Shown here: in pieces, positions 41,101 to 53,100 of the stretch | How positions within the stretch are numbered: position 1 is the stretch's first letter | Layout: each line of letters begins with the position of its first letter | Origin: Mytilisepta virgata | Lineage: Eukaryota > Mollusca > Bivalvia > Mytilida > Mytilidae | NCBI GenBank assembly: GCA_028015205.1 | Contig: CM051517.1 | Coordinates: 61,069,455 to 61,133,454 of the forward strand | Direction: 5' to 3' | DNA length: 64,000 bases | Translations under genes and position numbers: made by a program | The notes under the pieces: model-generated | Seen by the model: the letters and a program-made list of their open reading frames with translations, nothing else | Database searches by the model: none | What the model was told of the DNA's origin: nothing

Positions 41101-44100
41101 GAGATTGTTATAATGCTGTACATTTCAAATTTCAAGTAACAATTTGGATTATCCGAAAAGTCCACTGGAATAAAAACTTGCACATATCCAGCAACGTCAC
41201 ATTTGTTTGTGTTGACGTCATACAATGTACTTTACGAAAAAATCAACAAAATGCTCAAATATTGAAAATCCGTAACACATTTGAGGCATTTCAGCAGTTG
41301 GAAAGACATTAATTAATTAGGACTACCGGTATTGGAAACAAAAGGTAGAGTAATACTGTTTACTGTTATTTTAGTGACATGTTTTTTTCAAGAAAAATGA
41401 CTTGAAAATTTAAAAAATACACAGAAGAGGCTGTCATGTAGCCTTCAACAAAAATGTAACAGTCCCCAACATAAGTTAAGCACTAACTGGCCTCGGAAAA
41501 AATGGTATTAGAAATCAACAAAGCGAACCACAAATCCAAAATAAACAAAGCTATAAACATACAGCAATAAACAGACAGGGGACAATCAATGAATATACTG
41601 GATCCGAGCCTGGGACATGCGCATTTAGAATATGGCGGGTTTAATCATGTTTCTAAGTACCCAAATCTTCTTTTCCGCTATTTTTGTCTTGCAATGATAA
41701 AGATGAAGAACATTGTAAACTTGTTGCTGATCATCAATTTTATTTCAATTCTTTTACAGAAATACAATATTATAATGGATCAACTTAGGAGAGTTTAGTA
41801 AATATTGGATAAAGAACTAGAGGTAAGTTATTAATTATAACCTTATATTAAAAATACAAACCTGTATGATTTTAAGGGCAACATAAGTTTTTCCACTTCC
41901 AGTAGGTGCGACAATGATACAATTCTTTCCTGTTAGTGCTGGTCTGGCTAATTCCATCTGATAACTTCTCAAGCGGAGTTCTTCTGTTACTATCTTTTCA
42001 TTGTCAGAATCAGAGTCCAGATCGCTATTACCAACAGTGTCATAATCTACATGGCGAATCGATTGTAGTTTTTATTGTCAGTTGTAATTAAATCAAGATA
42101 TCTTATAATAGTTTTACTTAATTTTTACAAACAGAAGCCTGGTGTGTCGTTTGCAGATGGAAGTAGTTTTATATGTAAATAATTATTCCTTTTAATACTG
42201 TAAAAATAATAGTTGATCAGATGCTATTTGCCATAGTTATAGCTTTGATGCAATATTTAAAATAGTGCACTCCACTATGCCATTTCCACGTGCACTGGGG
42301 GGGGGGGGGGGGGGGGGGGGTATCACGCGTTGTGGGCGTGTCTATACTAACCACCACCTGATTTGAAGAGGAAACATGAATTATGTTTCAATATAAAGAA
42401 GTATGAATGATTCATTAAATACTTTTAATCATATAGTATACAATTTTAATTATGTTTGTTGCGCTTATAATGACCCTTTGGTGCTTCCACTTGTGTATCA
42501 CTGAATTCTTCTTGATGAAGAAACGACGGACGGACCTTGAAAGAACGCTAACCGAATCATCTACGGAATCCGATGATTATCTTAAAGCATGTATTCAGAT
42601 TCTTCAAGACAACTGAGGTAATGTTTGTGATCTTCAAAAGACAGCAACAGCAATATCGAGGATGCCATTCTCTTTATTAAATGCTAAGTGTATTCATAAA
42701 GCATACATGCATTAAGAATACAGAAAATCATTTTAAACAGCAAATAAATAATTTGATTTTTCAAAAACCTTATGTTGCTAAATATTGCATACAAAATCTT
42801 GCATCAAATAATTTTACCCAGAGCTAATGGACGAGGTCACAATGAACATAATGAAATAGCAAAATCACAAAAGCAGGACAAAACTGGTGTTCGTAGATTT
42901 ATTTTGTATTTGCTAGGTTCTAAAAATGAGGTCGAAAATGTGAATTTTATGGAATGAAAGTCCTGACAACAGACTGACTTCAAGTATAAAACATGACAAA
43001 ATATGTTGAACAATATAACAAAACAAAACAAACAGAGGAACAGTATGTATTTACAACATGATATGTACCTACAGTTAAAATTTGTAAATATGTTTACCAA
43101 AGTCCGTTAGAATTTTGCTTCATTACACAAAATGGTGTTATCTCCAAGACCATTACAGCAAAAAGGCAAAATCCAAAAGCCCCCAAAATCAATTTGATGA
43201 AAAAATCTAGGAGATACACTGAACATTCCCTAATAGGAATCCATTTTTTATAAATTTAAGGCGTGAACAGAAAAGATGCATGTAATCCTTACGTGTCAGG
43301 ACTGCCAACAAAATGAACATGATGATATAAGAGAAAATTCCATTTCCAAAATAAAGATACAAACAATGTGTAATATGAAAAGATAAAATGCAAAATAAAA
43401 ACGGAACGAAAAAACAAGAAGAATATTACATATTGATATATACAAATATTGATATGAAAATGGAGAAACTCCACCATAAAATTTACTATATATCATTAAT
43501 TTTGCCAATATTCAAAATTACTCATTTAAAATTAACAATAACGGGACTGGCAGGAAATATTCTATTTAATGAAGTAAATGCCTATTTAAAAATACATATA
43601 CATATCAAAGAATGTTTATCGAAACATCAAACAGAATATGCATATATACGTATATCAAATCAACGATTCCATTTTTTTCCATAAAAAATATTGATACCGA
43701 TTTTCAGGAATAATAAGATTAAAATAAATGATTATCCAAAGTTTAGGAAAACTTTTAATCCAGTTTTTATCCTTGAAACCATTCACATTGCGGAGCTTAG
43801 TACGCTTAATTTTGAGTGGCCTTTTTTCAAAAGGCCAGAGGTCAAGCTGAAGAAGACATTTCATAGAATATTATAGTCTACAAAGAAACTATACACATGT
43901 AACGTAAAGGTTAATTTTTATATTAACACTTACGAACGCTGAACGGGGCACGAACGATGAAGAAACACTGGAAAATTGCTGAACGAACGATCAATGAACC
44001 ATGTATTGGTGATTGCCATAAACCATTAACAATACTATTGAACCATAAAACCTATGGTAGTTTTCGCAATTTATTATTTTGACCCCTTTGTTACGCGTTT

Positions 44101-47100
44101 ATAATTAACCGCTTTCCGAAATTTTCAGACTGCAAAAACAGTGAGATTTTACTTTGAAATTGAACACTAAATACATGGTGCAGTTATCCATTTTCATATT
44201 AAACAAATTTGCATTTCTGGATTAACATTTATTAAAATGTTAAAACCAATAAAAATATGAAATCCAATATAGTTTATCAGGATAACGACTACTGAATTAT
44301 TACTATAATACCAGTTATAATAACATTTATAATTTCAAAATTCAACTGTTATTCGGGAACGGATGTGTCACTTAGTTCTGGAACATAGTCTCTAATATTG
44401 TGCAGCACAGTCTTAAAAGCATCCCATTTTGTTTTATCCAAAGAAATCCCCTTTTTGGTAGGTTGGGGCACACTTCCATTCGGTTTCCAAAAGTGTCTAA
44501 TATCAACTCTATGGTACGAAGGACTAACGGATGCATACACCATTCCTCCCAAATGAAATCGTCTAAGACTTTTTAATTTACCATTTATACATTGATACAA
44601 AAGTTTATTTAAACAAGAATAATGAGTTTCCAGCACCAACCATTTGGATAAACTCAAAGCTACCCCTTTTTTGGTAGGACACGGTATACCAGTATCTTTT
44701 GATAAGGCATATTTGCGAATATGCAAATGAATTACACCTCTATACATGTTAGCAACCAAAAAGCAGTCGTTGCCTAAATGGATCCTGCATCTCTGGTCGT
44801 TATTGGTAGAAAACGACTTATTTGACGTCCTGGTCATATGTAGTTCATGGCTGATATGACCTTGGCCATTTGTTTGATGTGTCGATGCGGTTGCCTCAGC
44901 TGAAAAATCGAAATAATGCGTGCGTGTTTGAACCTTTGTCGGATGACTTAAAGGTGAGTCTTTGGTCTGATTTATATGATATAGTTTTAACTGAAGTATA
45001 TTGCACCGCTTTGAAATCAAACAGTTCATTTCACAAACATTCGTACCATAAAACAGGGCAGAAATTGCCGTTAAAGATCAAAACTGTGTTACTAGTGTGT
45101 GCCGATTTAATTCAAGTATATTTTCGGGGAACTAGCAAATACTTTATTTGGAATTATTTTTACGAAAAAATATTGACCGATTTGATCATTTAAATGATGT
45201 AATGTAAAATGTATCCATAAAGACATATTTTTTTTAACACAGACTGAACCTTATGATATGTTCACATGTTATTCTGCAAGAGGTGCTCTGTAACCCTTTA
45301 TACATCTCTAACCAATACTGTCAATTTTAAATCAACACACATTATTAAAATTAAAATTTCCACTGTGCCCAAATGTCTTATAAAAACATATTGACTGTAA
45401 ATGTTGTTTTAAAATTTATAGTCTATATCTTTTTATGTTGTCTAAAGCACAAATTCATTTTATACTACATAAGTATGGAATTACCCCAATAATCTATCTA
45501 TTTATTTACTTTAATTTTTTGTTTTTAAAAAGTCCAATAAATAATTAAGATATAAAAAACATTAATAACATGTTATCAAAAAAATTATTACCATGAATAA
45601 ATGATTTTGATGATTATCATTGTCTGTATGTGCATATTTTTTTTTTAAATTTAAAGCTGTTCAGTGTGTCCCTGTGATAGTGTTCACATTTCAAGCCAAT
45701 CTATGCTATATACATGATATATATACTGTGCAATTTTAACATTTTAGCAATGACAATCTTTGTGGACTTGGAAACTGCAGCCCAGAATGTCGCCCGCACA
45801 GTCTTTCCAGGGATCAACGTCAACGTTTTATTTTTATTACACACAAGCGATATGGGGAAAACTCAACACACATGCCTACAGATAGCATACAGAGACAAAA
45901 ATGACATAAACACACTAGTAAGAATAGCAGCTGTTCTCCCACGCATACCCATGGAAAAGATAGAAGACGTTTGGTTCAACGCACTCAATGACCTAGAAGA
46001 CAAAGACTAATCACTGGACACAGAATCTTTTACAAACGGTGTTACAGCCCAGTGGATCCACTTCGACAGAGATGGGCCCAGAACGACTAATTGTATTGAG
46101 GACCGGCATAAAAAACTGAAGAAGAAGGTATCCCGCTCACATCCCAACATTGTTACACTGATTCGTACATTCCAGGAGATCCAAACAGCAAATGACGTGA
46201 CCAGACTACAACGTGAAGCTGGCAGGACAGTAATAAAAAAGGATGCATTATCGACAGCAGACTCGCCAAACTCAAAACACGCCTTGGCAGTGGACACATC
46301 GACGTTATAAATAATTTTTTCTGACTCAGCATAACACCTACTACACCTTGACTGAGTTTAGACCAATTGTTATATATAATTTATAAACTTTATTTATTAA
46401 TCTGTATAATTTAAAGTATATATTTTATTAAATTGTTCTTCGGTTTAAATATAGATAAAATAAATTCTAAATGATATTATTTGTTTTTTCTTGTTCTAAT
46501 AAGAGAAGTCATAGAAAATAAATATTTTTTAACAATTTTAAAATATCTTGGGTCAAATAATTATATAGTCGCATATAAAATTTATACATCAGAAAACAGA
46601 CTATAGGTATATTCGCTTTTATCTCTAACTAGTACACCTGTAAAAGCAATCCCCTCTGTGCCCATGTATATATTTCTCCCTGGAACCCTTAAGTGGACAG
46701 AGCGGGAATACGCCACCTCTTAATCATACATATGAGTCTAAAATAATATTTAAGGAATAAGAAATATACATCATCCAAAAAGTGACTTTTTAATCATTCT
46801 TAATTCGTCATTCAGAAAAGGAATGAGTAACAAATACTAATATATCTAGAGAACTTACGAGTAATATTTCTCTGTTCTGCCGGGCAAACTTCCATTGCTA
46901 TAGCCCGCTTGGCATTTTCAACAATCAACGAATTAAGCTCTATTTGGCCAGAATCTGACTGAGCCGTGGACTCTATGTTTGATTCTGATAGTTTGTTGAA
47001 GGAGTCCTCAACTTTTTCTTTTGCCAGCAACTTTTGTTTTGTCAGATCATCATCAAAATCAACATTCAGATTGGTCATTGCTTGAGGTGAACATGGTGAA

Positions 47101-50100
47101 GTCAAATTCTTACTCAAAACTGGCCTTTCAGTTGCTGCAACATAATACGAAATAAGAGCAAAAACGGAAAACTAAGTTGGAGTGTAATCGATAAATAATC
47201 AACGTTTGCTAACAGCAATTTAAATCATTTCCTAAACAATATTATGCTTGTAACTGTGGTCAGAGATGACAGTAATACCCCATTTTTCTGTTGACCTGAA
47301 GATAATTTAAAATTTGAAATTGAATTTAAAAATGTAGGATTACAGGACTTGTTTGGGCCTCAGTTATTGACTAAAAAAGAGATGAAAAATTGACACAACA
47401 GGTATGGAATGAAATCTTCCAATGAGCATTTCATTCTTCTTAATTTACACGTATATCTTTGGATCCTATCTATAGAAAAAGGTATAAAAACAAGTTTATC
47501 ATCATTAAAAGATGGAATTACCTGACATATAAGCCTCTTGTATCATTTCCTCCTTATCGACACATTTTTGTGGACTGTCCATCTCTGTAGTCTCCATATC
47601 CGAATCCATGGAACCATGGACTTGATTAAACTCTATAAATAAAACATTGATTTTTTAAAACACCAAAACGTGTAAAAAATTTTAAAAAAAATACATATAA
47701 ATGTATATTCAACGGTTTGATCTACACTTTTCACAATAGTTCAAACATGCATTAAGGTCACTGGCACAAACCAGAAATCTAAAGATCTATCAGTAACTTA
47801 CTTTTAAACATATCAGGATCAACTTCATTGACTGTTTCATCATAACCATTTTTATAAAGAATTTCTAAGAATTCTGGGTACCAGGTATTTGGTTTTCGCT
47901 TTGGAAGAAATGTCAGAAGACGGAAAACTGCCTCGTTTTCGCCGTAGTTCCTGCACATTTGTTCTACTTCCTGTGAGTCCTTTTCAGTTATAATCTCTTG
48001 TTGTCGTAACCATGGTAATATTTCCTGTGGTTTTATCGTTTCGGAAAGCGTTTTTTCAAACATATTTATTAACAATTCCCATTTTTCACTGTCTCTATAG
48101 CTGACAAAATTCCCTTCAATGAAATCTTTTACCCACTCGTAATCTAAAACATATTATACCATTTTAAACAAGAATCTCGCTCTAAATTAGTAAGTTTAAA
48201 GCCAGAACCTACATTTTAAGTACATGTATCACTTTCCTTTACGCCAGTATCAAAATATTCGCAACTAAACTAGTGATCCTCGGGAATTTCCAATCCACAT
48301 GCAGAGGTCTTGGTTTCTTTATTTTGTCTTTTGTTTATTTTTTTTGTTTGTTTTTGTTATAGGGATTTTGGGTATCTGGATACTATTCAAAACACTTCAG
48401 AACATCAATATATGTATTTGCCTGTGACCATGAATACTTGTTATACCGTGTTATGAAAGTTTAAGGGGTTTTATAGAATCGTTTTGCTCATTTTTATCTA
48501 CAACACTGTATTCTTCCCATAGTTCAAAGGTTTATCTTTATAATATTAGTAATATGAAACAGGCGTGACCTTGAAAACGAGCAAAGCGTACTGTGAAGTT
48601 CTTACGTTTGCTTTTCGGAACTTAGTGAAAACTTCGTAATGGCAGAAAAACGTGACAGTTTCATCTGCATATTTTTTCATGTTGTCAGATTTGATCCAAA
48701 GTGGATTAATTCGTACTTATCTTTACTTTGATGACATTGAAGGTTTAAACAAATTGATGTAAGTCCATAAATAACTTATTTTGTTAAAACATACTCTTTA
48801 ATTACGTGTCATCACGTCGGAAGCAAACGGCTAAACGAGATTTTGCATAGCTGCCGCCATGTTACTGAAACTTTTTAGCCGGCAGGGTAGCCGGAGTAGT
48901 AGTTGACATCTCTACCTTAAAGAGCAAGCTTCGCTCGTTTAATATAAGTCTCTTTGTTTTATTAACATACCGTCTTCAACCAGTGCTTGTTTAAATATTT
49001 GCCATTTTCCAGGACAATCTTTTTTGTCCAACATTTCCAATAATTTTTCCATGGCTTCCTCTGGTGACTTTGTTTTTTCAAGAGAACGTATGAGTCTTTT
49101 GTCAGCTGAAATTATAATTTATTATTAAAATATTAATGTATAAAGAACAGACTGAGCTGTTCTGTGCCTCACCTGGTATCGAAAAAGAAGACACTCTTGT
49201 TGGGTTATCAGTTCATAATAAGGAAATTCTGCATAACTGTAGGCCTAGTGGAACATGCATGTTTGGAGAATTCGATGTTCTTTGCACGTTAAGTAAACAA
49301 CAAAATAGATAACAGGAAAGGTTAACAATGAAATACCAAACAATTAAAGAACATCCAATCTACAGAACCCCAAGACAAAAAAAATAACATGAAAAATAAA
49401 AAAATTGAGTCAGGATAGTCTGGGGATAAACCTCTTATATGTGTATCCATATACCTCCCGTTTATCTATCTTGACCGTCCGTGGTATAAAAACAAACTAC
49501 AAAAGACAATACGAACAGTATGATTACCAACAAGTTGACCGCTTGCTAGAAGTGCACTAGTGGTTGAAGCGTACATAATTTAGATACCAGGGTCAAAATG
49601 TGCTCGTTTTAACTTTGAAACGAGCTAATTCTCTCATAACTACTGGTCGGATACTGTAGAAATAGTCAGAAATAACGTCCCCATAAAGTGTATTATGGGA
49701 TCTCGTCACGAAATTCAGTAGAAAACGACAATTCTCTTTAGAGGCCAGGAATACTTCTGTACCTTTCGCAAAAGAGTAACTTGCTTATTTTCCGCTACAG
49801 ATGGATATATCACCTCCAAACATCTTAATTTTCCTCCATTAAGGGAGACAACTGCGTAATTCGTCTGCATTAAAATCATGAGAGTCGTATTATATCTTGC
49901 TCCTGTGGAAAAAATAATAACACAATTACGGCCCCCATTTGAAGTAGACAATCAGATTTAACAACCTCTCTCGGGTTGCCAAATCTGAATGTCTACGTCA
50001 AATGAGGGCCGTGATGGTGTATTGTTAAAATGATATTCAACATCCAAGTAATATTTGCCACTGGATATTAAGAAAACAATAAGACATTAATCATGCAATC

Positions 50101-53100
50101 AAATTATATCGGGCATAAAAAATCAATACTATACCCATATCAAATACTGCTGCCATATTGGTTAACAATCCAGATGGTATGACGATTTTTACGATATGTC
50201 CATGACATAACTCCATGATTAACTTTCTCCAGTGATCATCGGAGGTGACTTCAATCTCAATATTTTCGTCATTATTTGCAGATTTATCTAAAAACACATA
50301 TTAGTATAATCTAATTGACTGTATTTTTTTTTATTCTACAAGATGGGGTCATTGTTATTTTAATCAAGTTATTAAAACGAGAAGCTATCTGTTTGAAAAC
50401 AAAATGGATTTTACCTTCATTAGTGTTTGCAGCTAACCACCTGCCGTACATCTCCGAACTAATAATCGAACTTTTCCCGCTGGAAAATCCGTTTAATGGT
50501 GTGAAATGCGTTAAGGAACATGACTCGTGAACAATCGATAAGGCACTCATCCTCTTCGCATTTATGTTCATTGACAACCATCAATAAATAGAAATTTGGT
50601 ACTTTCATCAAGTTGTAGACATAATCATGTCTACAAATATCTACTTCATCGTAAATGTTTCGATCTAGTCACGTTGGTTGAGGCTTACTCCGAGATAGCT
50701 CTGACTTCAAGTCTAAGCGCCTAAGACAAAAGTAAGAGGCGACTCTACCAATTATTCAAGTTTCCAATAAATATATACATGACATAGAAGGCCGTTTGAA
50801 GTCAGAAAAATGTGGAAATTGAGAAGGAAATGAAAATGATATGCTAATCCGGTCCCAATATTGTCTAACATGTCTAAATTATTGAAATTGCTATACCTTT
50901 CTAATACAATTAGCATGCATATGAAAAAGTCATTCTCGAGATACTTTTACTAACCGAATTCTGCATCAATGGACTGCACCGTCTCTTCCATTCCAGCCTG
51001 TTTCAAACACTGAAGAAATTTCGTATACCAAGACTCAGGATCTAAAGTTATAACTCGATCGATTAAAACCAAAAATCCTGCATGACCATCTCTGTTGAGA
51101 CATTCTGTATCGATGTCCTGTACATCGATATCGGTAATTAAATCGATGTTTCTTAGAACGTTCGATATGGTACCTGTATCGACTTCTTCGTTTCCAAATA
51201 CATCAAGTAATTTCTGGAGATGACGCTCTGTCTCAGGATCATACCGCTTTAATAATATGTCTGGCACAAATGCAAAATCTAGGAAAAAAAAGCTAAATCT
51301 GTGAACTAATGATAACAAGCCAGAATCAATGTTTTTTTTTGATATTTTAAAACATACATATTTTTTTTTAAATTAAGATTTTTAGATAATTTTGTAATTC
51401 ATTAATCTTGCATATTTTGAAAAGCTGATCTTTGCAAAATACAACTGTTTGATATTCTGACAGACGGAAAGCAAATTGTGTAAATTATCTAAAAAACGAT
51501 ATTTCATTCCTTATTTGAAAACAAACCTGATGCTTTCGGAGGGTAGTGTTTTAAAAAATAAAAGTTTAATGGTCGATTGTCAATTTTGTATACATCGTTT
51601 TTACATGAACCAATAGTCTAACCCATCTAAAAACCTTTTCACCGTCCATTTTTTCATAAATTGCCCAATATTTTATCTAAAAAATTTCAAATTTATAAAA
51701 CTCCATTGATTTTTTTTCAGGGTTCCCACACCTTTTTCGTCGCAAAATTTCGTGATTTTTTCCAAGACTACTTCAGATTTTTCCATGACCTATGGAATTA
51801 CTATTGAATTTCAAGTTTTCAGTACTTTGTGCATACATGTATGAAGTATGTTACATGGTTACGTTTGATATATTAGCCGATTGTCTGAGAATTTTAACAG
51901 CAGCTTCACTAATATTGCTTGCATCAAACACTTTCAGACATATATTTTCTTTCCATTTATTGCAAGTGTAATAGTGAACTCAAAAGAAAAATTTCCACGA
52001 CTTTTTCCAAAGCGTTTTCATGACATTTTTCAATTCCATATCTTTTCAAGGCTTTTTTTTTTTTAGCTAAAACTAATTCCATGACTTTTCCAGAATTCAA
52101 TGACTCGTATGAAACAAGTTTTTTTAAATGGATTCACTTCTCATTTGGAATACTGAATCAATGAAGAAACGAGGTAACTGTCAAGGAGATAAAAAAGAGG
52201 GAAATATACTGTCCTCTAACAAGAACCAATTTGTAACATAATTATCGTGTTACTTCTTACCGCAATCGTTAGCTAAAACATCGACAAATATCTCCCACTT
52301 ATTTAACGTACTACTTTCAGAAATCAAATCTAAAATGTGCTGAACTTTCTTGGCCTCTGTCAAATCCTTGTTACTTCTGTAAGCTTTGGCAACATCTGAA
52401 AAGGTTAAATGTGCTATTATGAACATTTGAATACTCGCTATTTTGGAACTTCCTGGCGTTGTATGTATCTCTATATGTTAGAGAAAAAAATCAGCTTCAT
52501 AAAAGTACTTCGTTGTAGATTTAGATTTATTAATGTATGTACAGCAGTCATTTAGAAAGGTAGTGGCCATGGGTTGTTTGTTACATGACTTTAACTGCAG
52601 TTGATGGCCCATAAAATTAAAGAACAACGATCATTGTCATTTAAAAAGACAAATTCATCATTTTATTACAGAAATAAACGCAATATCACAATATTGTAGC
52701 AAAAATAAAGTGTCCAAATTAGTTTGTCGACAGACACAGTATATGAGATTTGGACACAAATGACAAAAAGGTCCTTTCCCATATGGTTCCCTTGCAAACT
52801 TTGAGCAATCACAGGCGTAGAGTGAGCGAATCTCGGACAAAATTCGATAGTTTGTAGAGGGTATGGCGGCAATGTTGTCCATCCAACCAGAACTAAAGGT
52901 GGATAGGTTGTAGAGGTCCTTCCATACCTCATTCCTGCTAACTTTGGTTTCAGTATGTCTTTAAGTACATGAACAAATGACAAAAAAAAATCCTTTCTCA
53001 TATATTTTCCATGCAAAATCGTTTGTATAGGGTATTGCTGTAATAAATCCTGCAGAGTTTCAAAACATTTCATAATCTAGTTTTAGAGGAGAAATTTTTC

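Larger units (their letters stand above)
42047..46858. other. RLR intron 8, a nest of foreign DNA
   Basis: 4.8 kb between the linker and helicase exons, the largest intron of the gene. It holds the G24 run, the two-PC4-domain ORF and the MULE transposase remnant. The remaining ORFs at 42772-43876 are AT-rich and overlap on both strands without any domain. Confidence 0.7.

Noticed and set aside
46007..46297. 96-codon minus-strand ORF
   Set aside because: It is the reverse shadow of the MULE transposase remnant, which has clear family motifs on the plus strand.
49730..49920. Exon-like open frame on the minus strand in RLR intron 4, with an acceptor 'ttccacag' and a possible donor
   Set aside because: It would start in phase 1 and end in phase 0, while exon 5 needs phase 1. 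Exons 4 and 5 already join in frame and give the A2 module. The segment resembles repeat DNA.
51720..52100. Repeated 'ttccatgacttttcca' phrases in RLR intron 2
   Set aside because: A loose low-complexity repeat common in many animal genomes; boundaries could not be fixed, so it was not listed as a feature.
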